Origin: Sphingomonadaceae bacterium PASS1
Lineage (GTDB): Bacteria > Pseudomonadota > Alphaproteobacteria > Sphingomonadales > Sphingomonadaceae
Direction: 5' to 3'
Length of the DNA: 64,000 nucleotides
Assembly (NCBI GenBank): GCA_002255985.1
Contig: NKIR01000006.1
Location: 1 to 64,000, forward strand
Position 1 is the first letter of the stretch. Each line of letters starts with the position of its first letter. Under the pieces are notes generated by a model that searched no databases, was not told where the DNA came from, and worked only from the letters and a program-made list of their open reading frames with translations. Shown here piece after piece: positions 8,407-17,612 of the stretch. The translations under genes and the position numbers were made by a program.

Positions 8407-9231
8407 ATGGTCGATCAGTCGCATAAAACAGCTTGGATAACAGGCGCATCGTCGGGGATAGGCGAGGCACTGGCCAAAGCATTTGTCGGAAGCGGCGGTC
8501 ATGCCGTGCTGTCGGGCCGAAATGTGCCTGAACTGGAACGCGTCGCGCATGCTACCGGCGCGCCCGAACGCTGCTTCATTCTGCCATTCGACACGGTCGA
8601 CTATGCGGCTTTGCCGTCACAGGTCGCTGAAGCCATCGCCTATCAGGGCAAGATCGATGTGCTGGTCAATAATGCGGGCATTTCGCAACGTTCACCCGCC
8701 ATCGACACCGATCTTTCGGTTTACCAGCGGATCGTTGATGTGGACTTGCTTGCGCCGATCGCACTGACGCAAGCGCTTTTGGGTCATTTGGTTTCAAATG
8801 GCCATGGCCAGATTATCATGATTTCAAGTGTCGCCGGTAAAGCAGGCATCCCTATGCGGACTGCCTATTGCGCGGCGAAACACGGGCTGATCGGATATGC
8901 CGATGCTTTGCGCAGCGAAGTTGCAGGGCAGGGCGTCAAAGTGCTCGTTGTCGCGCCGGGTTCTGTGCGGACCAACGTATCGCGCAATGCATTGAATGCC
9001 GACGGGACCGTTCGTGGCACGAGCGATGCTGCCATTGATAACGGTATTGATCCGGACGTCGTCGCAACCACGATTTGGGATGCGGTTGATGCCGGAAAGC
9101 GGGAAATCGTTATCGCCGAAGGGATGGAGGCGGGCATTCCCGTGTTGCGCGCGCAGGACCCCGAAAAGCTGTTCGACATGGTCGAAGCGATGGTCGCCGA
9201 CGGCTATGCGCAGAAAATCGCGGCGCGGTAA
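8407..9231 (+). CDS. Short-chain dehydrogenase/reductase
   Basis: A classical SDR of 274 residues with a Rossmann fold: cofactor motif TGASSGIGEAL (about 11-21), NNAG (about 91-94) and the catalytic Ser...YCAAK (Tyr and Lys around 156-160). The cofactor is probably NADP(H) or NAD(H) and the substrate is unknown. An AAGGAGAGCAACA stretch before the ATG is a good ribosome-binding site. It is a single plus-strand gene between nfu and the convergent ccmB. Confidence 0.85.
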   Translation: MVDQSHKTAWITGASSGIGEALAKAFVGSGGHAVLSGRNVPELERVAHATGAPERCFILPFDTVDYAALPSQVAEAIAYQGKIDVLVNNAGISQRSPAIDTDLSVYQRIVDVDLLAPIALTQALLGHLVSNGHGQIIMISSVAGKAGIPMRTAYCAAKHGLIGYADALRSEVAGQGVKVLVVAPGSVRTNVSRNALNADGTVRGTSDAAIDNGIDPDVVATTIWDAVDAGKREIVIAEGMEAGIPVLRAQDPEKLFDMVEAMVADGYAQKIAAR

Positions 9232-9285
9232 TTTGTCTGACGACGGGGCCATCCATTAGCCCAGCGACAGGTACGGTTTTGTTCC

Positions 9286-9933
9286 TTAAGTGCGGCCTGC
9301 TCGTAACGCCGCGCCAGCTGCGAAGGGCGACAAAGCGGTAATTGCGAGCGCAGTTGCCGCAAGTAGCTGCATCGCGTTGCCTGGATTTTCGGACAATGTG
9401 CCTGCGCCAAAGATCAGCAACGGTATCGTGATGGGCACGAGCAGTAGCCCGCCAAGCGCGCTCGCCCCGCTAAGGCCCGCAGTCAGCGCTGCGATGGTGA
9501 CCGACAGCCCGGAAAGCGCGGGCAGTGCCAACGCAAGGCCAAGCAACAATGTGCCCAATTGTGCCTCAGGCAATCCGATCAGCGCAGAACCAACAACCGT
9601 CGCGAGAAGGAGCGGAAGGGCGAAGGCAAAAATCTGGCCAATGATTTTGGTGGTGGCGACCAATTCGTCCGACCAGCCACGCATCGCCAGCTGATCCAAT
9701 ATGCCCGCTTGCCGGTCGGGAAGTATAAGCCGCTCAATCGGCAGCAGCGTCGCCAGTAACGCTGCAATCCACAATATGCCGCCGCCTGTGCGTGCAAGTA
9801 ATGCCTTGTCCGGCCCCGTCACAAACGGAAACAGCGTCGCAACCGCAAGATAGAATACTACCGGCAGCCATAGCCCGCCGCCCGTCCATGCCAAACGCAC
9901 TTCGCGCGCAACCAAGGCTGCAAATGCCTTCAT
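9286..9933 (-). CDS. ccmB: Heme exporter protein CcmB
   Basis: CcmB is the membrane subunit of the CcmABCD complex in system I cytochrome c maturation. The 215-residue protein is very hydrophobic with about six membrane segments and begins FAALVAREVRLAWTGGGLW, typical of the family. Its ATG overlaps the ccmA stop by four bases (ATGA). The remaining ccm genes (ccmC to ccmI) are 48 kb away in this window, so the pathway is split into two loci. Confidence 0.93.
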   Translation of the reverse strand: MKAFAALVAREVRLAWTGGGLWLPVVFYLAVATLFPFVTGPDKALLARTGGGILWIAALLATLLPIERLILPDRQAGILDQLAMRGWSDELVATTKIIGQIFAFALPLLLATVVGSALIGLPEAQLGTLLLGLALALPALSGLSVTIAALTAGLSGASALGGLLLVPITIPLLIFGAGTLSENPGNAMQLLAATALAITALSPFAAGAALRAGRT

Positions 9934-10541
9934 GCGTCTGCCTCCGGCCTGTCGAGAATGAGGCTATGCGCCAAGTTAATCGATGGTGGCTGGTGGGCAG
10001 CGACGAGCACTATGCCACCGGTTGCGACGTGCGCCGTGATGGCTTGGTCAAGGCGGGCGCAGCTCGCGCTGTCGAGGCCATTATAGGGTTCGTCGAGCAA
10101 CCAGATATCCGCCTTGGACGTGAGTACGCGTGCGATACTGGCGCGTTTACGCTGGCCGGTCGACAGAAAGCGCACGGGAACCTGCGCCAGACCTTGCAAA
10201 TCCATATCCGCCAGTGCTGCACTTCGCGCGTCGGCAGACGCGCCGTCCATATCCGCCCAGAACATCAGGGCCTTTTCGACTGTCAAATTTGCATCAAGCG
10301 CGAGATTTTCATCGGCGAGGGCAATCCGGCCTTCCGTCTGTATCGAACCGGCCGTTGCATATAAAAGACCAGCGACGAGCCGAAGCAAAGTAGATTTTCC
10401 GCAGCCATTCGCGCCACGTACCCAAATAATATCACCACTGCGCGCAGCGACCGTCAGCCCGCGCAGCACGATCCGGTTGCCCCGGATAACCGCGACATTG
10501 TCAACGCTGATGGACGGCAAGGGTGCTTGACGTGACGACAT
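9930..10541 (-). CDS. ccmA: Cytochrome c biogenesis ATP-binding export protein CcmA
   Basis: The ABC ATPase of the CcmABCD complex; ATP hydrolysis releases heme-loaded CcmE from CcmC. The 203-residue protein has a Walker [14 protein letters not shown], the signature region [15 protein letters not shown] and Walker [13 protein letters not shown], all at usual spacing. It is translationally coupled to ccmB. No other membrane partner is present next to it. Confidence 0.93.
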   Translation of the reverse strand: MSSRQAPLPSISVDNVAVIRGNRIVLRGLTVAARSGDIIWVRGANGCGKSTLLRLVAGLLYATAGSIQTEGRIALADENLALDANLTVEKALMFWADMDGASADARSAALADMDLQGLAQVPVRFLSTGQRKRASIARVLTSKADIWLLDEPYNGLDSASCARLDQAITAHVATGGIVLVAAHQPPSINLAHSLILDRPEADA

Positions 10542-10590
10542 TAGGCGACTTAGGCATGAATTCCATCAATTGCAAAATCAGGATGACGTC

Positions 10591-10890
10591 ATGCAGGTTT
10601 CAAGACTCGATGAAGCGGATCGCGCAGCAGTTTTGGAACAGCTGCCACTGTGGTCATATGACGCTGATGCAAAAGGCATAAGGCGCACGATTCGCTTTGC
10701 TGATTTTGCAGAAGCCTTCGGTTTCATGGCGCGCGTTGCAATCCTTGCCGAAAAAGCAGACCATCACCCCGAATGGTTCAACGTTTACAACCGTGTTGAG
10801 ATATTGCTGACAACGCATGATGCCGGCGGCTTATCCCAACGCGACGTTGAACTGGCCTCGGCCATCGACGCTATTGCGCCGATGGCTTAA
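10591..10890 (+). CDS. phhB: Pterin-4a-carbinolamine dehydratase
   Basis: A 99-residue 4a-hydroxytetrahydrobiopterin dehydratase, which recycles the pterin cofactor of aromatic amino acid hydroxylases. The substrate-binding motif appears as [14 protein letters not shown], with the preceding [12 protein letters not shown] helix. The ATG at 10591 has an AGGA seven bases upstream, so it is chosen over the upstream TTG at 10570. Its 3' end overlaps the end of the convergent SDR gene by 20 bases. No phenylalanine hydroxylase gene is seen in the window. Confidence 0.92.
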   Translation: MQVSRLDEADRAAVLEQLPLWSYDADAKGIRRTIRFADFAEAFGFMARVAILAEKADHHPEWFNVYNRVEILLTTHDAGGLSQRDVELASAIDAIAPMA

Positions 10891-11692
10891 CCACATCGCC
10901 TAAACCGCCCAGCAAGCCCAATTGTTTGCGCAGCCGGCCCGGAAACCAACGGGCAGAAAAAGCAAGTTGCTTCGCCATTTTGTTAACGGTCGTGTGGACC
11001 TTGTCACCGTGGATTGCTTCCCATGCTGCCGGACCGATGATCGAGACGGGGCTCACTTCGACGCCAGCCGACTGCAATTTTTCCTTACCGGTCATGTTGC
11101 TGTTGGCATCAACGGCACCAATGATGTTGGTGTCGATAAAGCCGGGCATGAGGCTGCGGGCCTTGATCCCGAAAGGGCGCCATTCGATGTCATGCGCTTC
11201 GGCAAGACCGCGCACCGCGAACTTGGTCGCGCTGTATACGCTAAGCCCAGCCGAACCGTAGATGCCAGCCGCCGAGCTGGTGTAGAGGACACAGGCATCA
11301 GACGTATTTTTCAACATATCGAAACACGCGCGGGTTCCGCTGATAACGCCAGTCAGGTTGATCGCGATCATCTTGTCGATGTCCTCGTCGGTCATGTCCT
11401 GAATAGGTCCGCCTGAACCAATACCCGCATTGTTGAACAATACTGTCATGTGGCCATTTGTGTGTTTTGCAAAGTCGGCGACGGCGGCTTTCCACTGCGC
11501 ACGATCTGTCACATCAAGGCGGTGGCGCGACCATTGACCCGCTGGCAATAAACCTGCGGTTTCATCCAGGCCCTTTTCATTGACGTCGGCAAGGCCCACG
11601 AACCAGCCGACATTGGCAAAGTAACGCGCAACTTCGCGTCCTAAACCAGACGCGGCGCCAGTGATGAAAATGCTTTTTTGCGTTTCGGACAT
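10871..11692 (-). CDS. Short-chain dehydrogenase/reductase
   Basis: A 273-residue classical SDR with [12 protein letters not shown] (about 10-21), [10 protein letters not shown] (about 87-96) and the active-site block [20 protein letters not shown] (Ser, Tyr, Lys). A C-terminal extension rich in basic residues (about 245-273) follows the catalytic core. The substrate is unknown. The gene converges on phhB with overlapping stop regions and is divergent from the secreted hypothetical gene at 11810. Confidence 0.85.
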   Translation of the reverse strand: MSETQKSIFITGAASGLGREVARYFANVGWFVGLADVNEKGLDETAGLLPAGQWSRHRLDVTDRAQWKAAVADFAKHTNGHMTVLFNNAGIGSGGPIQDMTDEDIDKMIAINLTGVISGTRACFDMLKNTSDACVLYTSSAAGIYGSAGLSVYSATKFAVRGLAEAHDIEWRPFGIKARSLMPGFIDTNIIGAVDANSNMTGKEKLQSAGVEVSPVSIIGPAAWEAIHGDKVHTTVNKMAKQLAFSARWFPGRLRKQLGLLGGLGDVVKPSAQ

Positions 11693-11809
11693 AAATTCGG
11701 CTCCCTCTTATTCACATGTCTGTCAGCCACATCAATTTACCTGAAACGTCAACTGAATATTGCGGTAGCGGCAAAGGCTGGATAAATCGACTGGGCAGAG
11801 GGAGTGGGT

Positions 11810-12319
11810 ATGTTTCGATATTTGTCATTGTTCATCGCCGCTTTTGGGGCGGTCATCCCGGTGTCTGCGCAAGCGGAGGTTATCGCCACTTTTTATAGCC
11901 ATGATTTTGGCGACCATTTTCCGCATGCGTTCGTGAAATTAAAAGGGACGGTCGACACTACAGGGCAGGTGGTTGATACCAATTTCGGATTTACCGCAGT
12001 GAGTGTCTCTCCGGCGATCCTCATGGGTTCCGTAAAAGGCATGATCGAGACCAAAGACGCCAAATATATTGCCTCAAGCAATCCGCATTTTTCTGTGAAG
12101 CTGTCCGATGCCGAATATGGTCGGTTCATGGTGTTCGTCGATAAATGGCGCAATCTGCCGGGTAAAAGCTATAATCTGGGCACGCGAAACTGCGTCCATT
12201 TCGCCATGGAGGCGACGGCTTTGCTTGGGTTGAGCGTGAACCGCAAGAGCCGCTATTTTAAAAAGCCCAAGACATTTCTGCTTGAGGTGATGGGGTTGAA
12301 TAACGGGCTGAAGCTCTAG
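11810..12319 (+). CDS. Secreted protein with NlpC/P60- or papain-like Cys-His features
   Basis: A 169-residue protein with a signal peptide (MFRYLSLFIAAFGAVIPVSAQA, cleavage likely after AQA; only the start is a typical export signal). A histidine in DHFPHAFVKLKG and a cysteine in YNLGTRNCVHFAMEA resemble the circularly permuted papain/NlpC-P60 families, in which His precedes Cys. That would suggest a periplasmic hydrolase, but I cannot name a family. The ATG at 11810 follows a GAGGGAG ribosome-binding site; the GTG at 11804 is less likely. Confidence 0.65.
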   Translation: MFRYLSLFIAAFGAVIPVSAQAEVIATFYSHDFGDHFPHAFVKLKGTVDTTGQVVDTNFGFTAVSVSPAILMGSVKGMIETKDAKYIASSNPHFSVKLSDAEYGRFMVFVDKWRNLPGKSYNLGTRNCVHFAMEATALLGLSVNRKSRYFKKPKTFLLEVMGLNNGLKL

Positions 12320-12325
12320 CCTTAG

Positions 12326-12949
12326 TCAAATCGCCTGAAATCCCTTGGCGTAAATGTGCCAGGTGAAAATGGCGGCAGCGCCGCGATAGGGGCGCCAGCG
12401 TTCGGCGATGATACGAATGTCTTTTTCAGATGGCCTTGCATCAAGCTTCAGCAAACGACCCACGCCTTCTTGCACAGCAAGATCGCCGGCGGGCCAAATG
12501 TCGGCCCGGCCCTCGGCAAAAAGCAAATATATTTCCGCAGACCAGCGGCCAATGCCTTTTACGCGGGTGAGGTAGGCAATCGCCGCCTCATCATCGGCGG
12601 GCAGGGCATCGAGCGGCAATTCGCCCGACAGCACGAGTTCGGCAAGCGAGCGCGCATAACCCTGTTTCTGGCGGCTCAACCCGCACGCTCTCAATGCGTC
12701 GAAATCTTGCGCCACCAATTTGTCTGGCGGGCATTCGGGGCCAATAAGCGCTTCAAGCTTATTCCACACCGATGCGGCCGCCGCGACGCTCACCTGTTGC
12801 CCTACAATCGTGCGCAGCAATGTCGCATAGCCCGGCGCTCTGACGCGCTCGTCCGGGTAGCCAGTCACCGCAAGCGCCTGCGCTATACCCGGTTCAAGCG
12901 CCGCCAGTGCATCAAGGGCGGCATGCAATTGTGCAGCAGGAATGCCCAT
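12326..12949 (-). CDS. DNA-3-methyladenine glycosylase (AlkA-like, HhH-GPD)
   Basis: A 207-residue HhH-GPD base-excision glycosylase. The helix-hairpin-helix LTRVKGIGRWSAEIYLL (about 130-146) and the catalytic aspartate in WPAGDLAVQEG (about 154-164) are present, together with the C-terminal WRPYRGAAAIFTWHIY typical of AlkA II enzymes. It lacks the N-terminal AlkA_N domain of E. coli AlkA, as many alphaproteobacterial forms do. It removes alkylated purines from DNA. The 3' end nearly touches the convergent upstream gene. Confidence 0.9.
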   Translation of the reverse strand: MGIPAAQLHAALDALAALEPGIAQALAVTGYPDERVRAPGYATLLRTIVGQQVSVAAAASVWNKLEALIGPECPPDKLVAQDFDALRACGLSRQKQGYARSLAELVLSGELPLDALPADDEAAIAYLTRVKGIGRWSAEIYLLFAEGRADIWPAGDLAVQEGVGRLLKLDARPSEKDIRIIAERWRPYRGAAAIFTWHIYAKGFQAI

Positions 12950-13038
12950 CAGCGCGCTACGCCTAGCAACGCCTCGGGGATACCAGCGACCGTCATCCCT
13001 AAATTTGCCCGATTCTGCCGCATGTTTGATGTCCTTGT

Positions 13039-13797
13039 TTAGCCCCGCCCGACGGTTGCCGCATATAATGCAATCGCCGCAGCATTCGAAACATTCAGCG
13101 ACTCCATTTGTTCACTGATTGGCAGCATCGCCAGCTGGTCACAATGCTCTTCAATGTTGCGACGCATGCCATCACCTTCAGCGCCCAGAACAAGCGCGTT
13201 GCGGCCCGGCGTCAGCGCCTCGTCCAACGTTACGCTGGCATGTCCTGACAGACCGATACGCCAATACCCAGCCTCAGCAATTTCTTCCAATGCACGTGCC
13301 AGGTTAACAACCCGGACCCATGGGGTGATTTCAAGCCCACCCGAAGCAGCCTTCGCCAATGCCCCGGACTCAGGGGGCGCATGCCGGTCCTGCGTCACAA
13401 CGGCGACTGCATTGAACGCCGCGGCCGTGCGGAATATCGCGCCGACATTGTGCGGATCTGTGACCTGGTCGAGAATCAGCAACGGGCGGTTATCATCATT
13501 GTCGACTGCAAGCGCATCTGTCAGCCAAACGTCTTCCAATGGCGCAACTTCAAGCACGAGGCCCTGATGCGGTGCGTCTTTCGGTACAAAACGCGCCAAA
13601 TCATTCACCTCGGCATATTGGACCGTCAGCCCGTCGGGAATGACGATTTTACCGATTTCTTCGCGTGTGCCCCACAGGTTGATGAGTCGCCGATCCGGAT
13701 TATCAAGCGCGGCATATACGGCGTGACGGCCGTAAAATTTGGGATTGCCGCTGGAAACTGCAGCGCCGCGGCGGCGCTGGCTCTTATGGGAAGACAT
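13039..13797 (-). CDS. rlmB: 23S rRNA (guanosine-2'-O-)-methyltransferase RlmB-like
   Basis: A TrmH/SpoU-family SPOUT methyltransferase of 252 residues. The N-terminal substrate-binding domain (FYGRHAVYAALDNPDRR) is followed by the knotted SAM-binding domain with DQVTDPHNVGAIFRTAAAF, VLGAEGDGMRR and SLNVSNAAAIALY, the three SpoU motifs. RlmB methylates the 2'-O of G2251 in 23S rRNA. Start 13797 (MSSHKSQRRR) is preferred over 13806. It is divergent from tRNA-Tyr, the integration target of the adjacent island. Confidence 0.9.
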   Translation of the reverse strand: MSSHKSQRRRGAAVSSGNPKFYGRHAVYAALDNPDRRLINLWGTREEIGKIVIPDGLTVQYAEVNDLARFVPKDAPHQGLVLEVAPLEDVWLTDALAVDNDDNRPLLILDQVTDPHNVGAIFRTAAAFNAVAVVTQDRHAPPESGALAKAASGGLEITPWVRVVNLARALEEIAEAGYWRIGLSGHASVTLDEALTPGRNALVLGAEGDGMRRNIEEHCDQLAMLPISEQMESLNVSNAAAIALYAATVGRG

Positions 13798-13941
13798 TTG
13801 AAACACCTGTTGATGAAAAAGAAGACGATATAGGCCCCTTTCCCACTTGAGGCATTGACAGGCAAGGGCCGTTTCGCCATTGGGCTGCTTCTTCGTCGGG
13901 ACCGGCCCTTATGCTTTGGCATAATGCCCCGTCAAAGAAGT

Positions 13942-14027
13942 GGACAGGTGGCCGAGTGGTTAAAGGCAGCAGACTGTAAATCTGCCCGGTTTTCCGTACG
14001 CTGGTTCGAATCCAGCCCTGTCCACCA
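13942..14027 (+). tRNA. tRNA-Tyr (GTA anticodon)
   Basis: A class II tRNA with a long variable arm. The acceptor stem pairs GGACAGG with CCTGTCC, the anticodon loop reads CTGTAAAT (GUA), the T loop is GGTTCGAATCC, and CCA is encoded (14025-14027). Its 3' end is the integration site of the island that follows; the gene itself is intact at the left border. Confidence 0.95.
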
Positions 14028-14030
14028 TTT
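14003..14030 (+). other. Probable attL: 3' end of tRNA-Tyr
   Basis: The T-arm to CCA portion of tRNA-Tyr plus ATTT matches, imperfectly, the sequence at 28611-28637. The match covers GTTCGA, AGCCCTG and CCACCATTT, with a few substitutions and a one-base gap. Together with the P4-type integrase reading away from the tRNA, this is the usual layout of an att site. Confidence 0.7.
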
Positions 14031-14142
14031 ATCTATTCGCTGTCAGTCGCAAATGTCCGCTCATAACCTCGTTTATCTGCGGACAATTCTGCCTTTACTG
14101 TTCGCAAAAATTCGCACATATTCACCCCCAGCCGCATAGAAA

Positions 14143-14219
14143 GTGTGGGCTAAGTGTGGACCAGAAATTACCTAGCCCACACTCCTGACTTTCTGGAATG
14201 GCTTGACAAGTGTGGGCTA
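14143..14219. repeat. Left cluster of GTGTGGGCTA integrase arm-type sites
   Basis: GTGTGGGCTA occurs at 14143-14152 and 14210-14219, inverted as TAGCCCACAC at 14173-14182, and in a diverged form GTGTGGACCA at 14154-14163. The same decamer recurs at the right end of the element. Short repeats flanking an integrase gene at both element ends are the usual arm-binding sites of tyrosine recombinases; the assignment here is an inference. Confidence 0.7.
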
Positions 14220-14235
14220 GAATGAGGCAGATATT

Positions 14236-15450
14236 GTGGGCAAGCTGACAGCAATTGCAGTGAAGGCGGCGATGGCGACTCCCGGCACTTATCAGGATGG
14301 CGACGGACTTTTCCTAAAAGTATCGGGCAAAGGCGCGGCAAGCTGGAAACTGCGGGTCCAGCATGATGGAAAGCGACGCGACATAGGCATAGGCAGCGCT
14401 AAGCTGGTTACGCTGGCAATGGCACGGGAGAAGGCGCGTGAGTTGCGGGTTGCTGTCAAAGTAGATCGACGCGACATTCTTGCGGAACGCAAAGACGCTT
14501 CCGCTGCCAAAGTGACATTTCGAGAAGCCGCAATCCAATATCATGCTGAAAATGAAGGTAGTTGGAAAAGCAGGACTTATGCTCGCCAATGGCTTGCTGC
14601 TCTTGAGAACTATGCGTTTCCCAAACTCGGGAACGAAACAACGGGGTCCATAACGGCGGCTGACATCATCGCCACATTAACCCCGATTTGGCAGAATAAG
14701 GCCGAAACGGCGCGACAGGTCCGCAACCGCATTACCACCGTTCTTGACTATGCCCATGCTAAGGGCTGGCGCTCCAGCGAAGCGCCGTCAGGTAATGGCA
14801 GCCTGAAAGCCGGTAGGGGACTGCCAAAGCAGGTGAAGGAACAAGTTCATCGTAAGGCCATGCCCTATGTGGAAATCCCCTCGTTCATTACTGCCCTACA
14901 AAGGAAACATTCTTACGGGCGCTTGGCGCTCGAATTGCTGCTTCTAACAGGAGTGCGAAGCCAAGAAGTCCGAATGGCAACATGGGATGAATTCGACCTA
15001 GATGACAACCTGTGGACCGTCCCAGCGGCTCACATGAAAAGGGCAAAAGCGCATATCGTACCGCTTAGCCTAGCAGCCTTGTCGGCGCTTAACAGGGCAG
15101 CAGCATTGAAGCTGGCAGGTAGTGAGTTTGTCTTCCCGGGCGTCAGTGGCGGAGCAATGAGCGATATGACTTTATTGAAGGTGTTACGTGACGCGGGAGA
15201 GCCTTATCATGTGCATGGTTTTCGGTCAGCCTTTACCGACTGGGCGGCCAACATGGGCTTTCCAGATGCAGTTGTCGAAGCGGCGCTGGCACATAAAACC
15301 CCGGATGCAGTGCAGGCGGCCTACCGCCGAACAACCTATCTGGGAACACCTGGCAACCCGGGGGAGCGGGTGCGACTTATGGAAGCGTGGGGTGCCTATT
15401 GCACTGGTGTCCAACACACAGGAGATTTTGAATTGGGCAAAGTGATATAA
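14236..15450 (+). CDS. int: P4-type tyrosine integrase
   Basis: A 404-residue site-specific recombinase. An N-terminal DUF4102 arm-binding domain (about 1-85, TYQDGDGLFLKV) and a SAM-like core-binding domain (about 95-185) precede the catalytic domain. The catalytic residues are visible as R241 (TGVRSQEV), H327-x-x-R330 (HGFR), H353 (LAHK) and Y363 (AAYRR). The start is a GTG at 14236. It lies 209 bases after tRNA-Tyr and reads away from it, which fits integration at that tRNA. It would catalyse both insertion and, with an excisionase, excision of the island. Confidence 0.93.
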   Translation: MGKLTAIAVKAAMATPGTYQDGDGLFLKVSGKGAASWKLRVQHDGKRRDIGIGSAKLVTLAMAREKARELRVAVKVDRRDILAERKDASAAKVTFREAAIQYHAENEGSWKSRTYARQWLAALENYAFPKLGNETTGSITAADIIATLTPIWQNKAETARQVRNRITTVLDYAHAKGWRSSEAPSGNGSLKAGRGLPKQVKEQVHRKAMPYVEIPSFITALQRKHSYGRLALELLLLTGVRSQEVRMATWDEFDLDDNLWTVPAAHMKRAKAHIVPLSLAALSALNRAAALKLAGSEFVFPGVSGGAMSDMTLLKVLRDAGEPYHVHGFRSAFTDWAANMGFPDAVVEAALAHKTPDAVQAAYRRTTYLGTPGNPGERVRLMEAWGAYCTGVQHTGDFELGKVI

Positions 15451-15628
15451 AAGAATGCATTCGGGTCGTATTCCTGCACGATTGTCGTGTTTGATTGAGT
15501 TCGCAAGCGCCCTTGCAAGGCTTAAGAAATGTTATTTTTTCTGGCTTTGCTAAGACGTAAATTTCCAAATGCACATTCTTTTTGTCCGGTTAACCTAGAC
15601 CGTCCGGTCGACTCTTGAGGATCATGTA

Positions 15629-16204
15629 ATGGGGCGAGGCGTTAAGAAAGGTACAATTCGGGGAGACTACCGAAGACACAACAAACCCAGATTAGCAAAG
15701 TTAGCCCAAGATATCCGAGCTAACGATCTGGACCCTGAAGCAGTTGCTAACGCGTTTGAGGCTTGGGGCGATATTTGGTGCTTAGAGATAGCTAAACAAC
15801 TTCGGGGTGGGGCGCAGTTCGATCCTGAAAGGTTAGCAAATGCCGTTTTGAGGTTGTCCGATCCTATCTCACCTGTGCGAAAAATTAAACTGGTAACCTT
15901 ACGGCAGGCGAAGGCAGCGCTAAGACATCTACCTCCCGAGCTAGGCGGGAAAGGTATGTCTATCCATGCTGCTTTTGGAATTGATTACCCATACGTAGGA
16001 GACAGCGACCTTCGGGCATACCATCGAAAAATGAAAAAAGATTACGGCAAAGGGGATCGAAGATCCATCGAGTCAGAACTAGCAAAAACATGGCCTAGCC
16101 GAACGCAAGGAAGATTCCCAAAGCTAGAGCAAGCTATTTGTGAGTCTTTGCGTGGGTACGGCGTGCCCGTTGAGATTTGGAGAGCCGTCCGCCGAAAACG
16201 GTAG
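15629..16204 (+). CDS. Hypothetical protein of the island
   Basis: A 191-residue, basic, Arg/Lys-rich protein that I do not recognise. It begins GRGVKKGTIRGDYRRHNKPR and ends in RAVRRKR, with helical, soluble-looking sequence between and no membrane segment or signal peptide. GAGGA about ten bases before the ATG supports the start. It lies 178 bases downstream of int and upstream of the AlpA-like gene, a position often used by regulators or replication accessory genes in such islands. The high positive charge hints at nucleic-acid binding, which is only inference. Confidence 0.6.
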   Translation: MGRGVKKGTIRGDYRRHNKPRLAKLAQDIRANDLDPEAVANAFEAWGDIWCLEIAKQLRGGAQFDPERLANAVLRLSDPISPVRKIKLVTLRQAKAALRHLPPELGGKGMSIHAAFGIDYPYVGDSDLRAYHRKMKKDYGKGDRRSIESELAKTWPSRTQGRFPKLEQAICESLRGYGVPVEIWRAVRRKR

Positions 16205-16307
16205 ATCCCAAAAGGTATATTTTAAAAAATCGTGTCATTATCGGGCGGGTGCATCCTTCTCTATTCAAGAACCGCCGCGCAATCCCGCGCGGACGGAGTT
16301 GAATGTT

Positions 16308-16490
16308 ATGACACAAATATTTTGTTCAATCCCCGATGCCGGCTTTAGGCTCGGCGTTGGGCGCACCAAGACTTATGACCTTATCGCTACAAAAAAATTA
16401 AAGCTCGTAAAGATCGGAGGAAGGTCACTGGTTGAGGTTGCGAGTATCGATAAACTGGCGGAAACGCTTCTGAAGGAGGCGGTGCGATGA
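16308..16490 (+). CDS. AlpA/excisionase-like helix-turn-helix protein
   Basis: A 60-residue protein whose sequence (IPDAGFRLGVGRTKTYDLIA, then KLVKIGGRSLVEVASIDKL) follows the MerR-like winged HTH of AlpA and excisionase families. In P4-like elements such proteins activate int expression or direct excision. The start at 16308 is chosen because the track ORF from 16140 runs into the previous gene. A CCGCGC/GCGCGG hairpin (16275-16292) sits just before the GGACGGAG ribosome-binding site. Its stop overlaps the next gene (ATGA). Confidence 0.8.
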   Translation: MTQIFCSIPDAGFRLGVGRTKTYDLIATKKLKLVKIGGRSLVEVASIDKLAETLLKEAVR

Positions 16491-16831
16491 TTAATAACCC
16501 TTCTTCTTATCGAAGCTTACAGAGCCTTAAGAAACTGCACACCGACCTCGCGGATGCGGACAAAATATGGCGGGGTGCTACAACTGCGGCCCGCAGGGTC
16601 AATGTGCTTCTTGATAGCATCTCAGAGTTTTGGCGCGACCTGCCAAACAACCGAGAACCAGTTTTACAAGCTTTTGACCGGACAGGTTTCTTGATGAGGG
16701 TCATAATTGCGGCATGCGCCAATGACGCACAGATGGAACATAGCTTCGCAACACGTAATTTGGTGCGCGATACCCTTGACGATTTGTGCATCACCATCGA
16801 CAATTATCGCGCGGGGTTTAACGATGACTGA
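16487..16831 (+). CDS. Hypothetical protein upstream of the primase
   Basis: A 114-residue, mostly helical soluble protein of unknown family. It is translationally coupled at both ends: its ATG overlaps the AlpA-like stop (ATGA) and its stop overlaps the PrimPol start by eight bases. This tight packing suggests a role in the element's replication or its control. No motif is recognisable. The gene is likely real because both neighbours overlap it in a pattern typical of a single operon. Confidence 0.65.
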   Translation: MINNPSSYRSLQSLKKLHTDLADADKIWRGATTAARRVNVLLDSISEFWRDLPNNREPVLQAFDRTGFLMRVIIAACANDAQMEHSFATRNLVRDTLDDLCITIDNYRAGFNDD

Positions 16832-17612
16832 TACTGCTATCGATTATGTCGCTCACGGGATGGCACTTTTGGGCATGCCTCATGGCATGAAGGGGCCAAC
16901 TACCAAAGGCTGGAACAAGGCTGAAAACGTTATCACCGATGCGATTGCTGCGGCAACTCTCACAGAAAATGTTGGCCTTGCTCATGCCTTCTGTACGCCT
17001 GCTCCGACAATGGCACTGGACATTGACGATCTGCCTAAGGCGCGCGCCTTTCTCTCTGACTATGGTATCGATCTGGACTCCCTCCTAGATGCGGATGACG
17101 CAGTTCAGATTTCGTCTGGTAGGGAGGGACGCGCCAAGCTTCTTTTCCGCCTCCCAGAAGGCGCTTCGCCTATCCCGACAAAGCAGATTACCGATCCGGA
17201 AACCGGCGAAATGATCTTGGAGTTTAGGTGTGCGACCGCAAATGGTCTCACGGTGCAAGACGTTCTGCCGCCATCTATTCATCCGGAAACTGGAAAGCCC
17301 TATCAATGGGCAGGTAAGGGGAATTGGCGTGCGATCCCAACAATCCCTTCGGCATTGCTAACCGTCTGGCAGTCCTTGTTGAAACCTGCTCCTACACAGC
17401 AGCGTCACGGTGGAGCTAATGCAGATGATAGTTCTGTGGTTACGCTGTCTCCTGAAACAATCCAGCACCTCCGTAGTGCTCTGCTCTCAATGAAGGCAGA
17501 CGATTATGACTTGTGGATCAAGTGCGGCATGGCGCTGAAGCAGTTAGGTGATGTTGGTCGCGGTCTTTGGTTGGAGTGGTCACTTACATCGAAGAAGTCT
17601 CAAGATGACTAA
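16824..17612 (+). CDS. PrimPol-domain replication protein (N-terminal half of a split primase)
   Basis: A 262-residue protein with an N-terminal bifunctional primase/polymerase domain (about 1-180). The catalytic-site residues are visible as MALDIDDLP (Asp-x-Asp) and the region of HPETGKPYQW. A PriCT-2-like segment follows (ADDYDLWIKCGMALKQLG, about 228-255) and stops abruptly at SKKSQDD. In relatives this segment runs straight into a DUF3987 helicase-like domain, which here is in the next ORF in another frame. The two overlap by ATGACTAA. Either a frameshift split the gene or the halves are made separately by coupled translation. Confidence 0.82.
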   Translation: MTDTAIDYVAHGMALLGMPHGMKGPTTKGWNKAENVITDAIAAATLTENVGLAHAFCTPAPTMALDIDDLPKARAFLSDYGIDLDSLLDADDAVQISSGREGRAKLLFRLPEGASPIPTKQITDPETGEMILEFRCATANGLTVQDVLPPSIHPETGKPYQWAGKGNWRAIPTIPSALLTVWQSLLKPAPTQQRHGGANADDSSVVTLSPETIQHLRSALLSMKADDYDLWIKCGMALKQLGDVGRGLWLEWSLTSKKSQDD

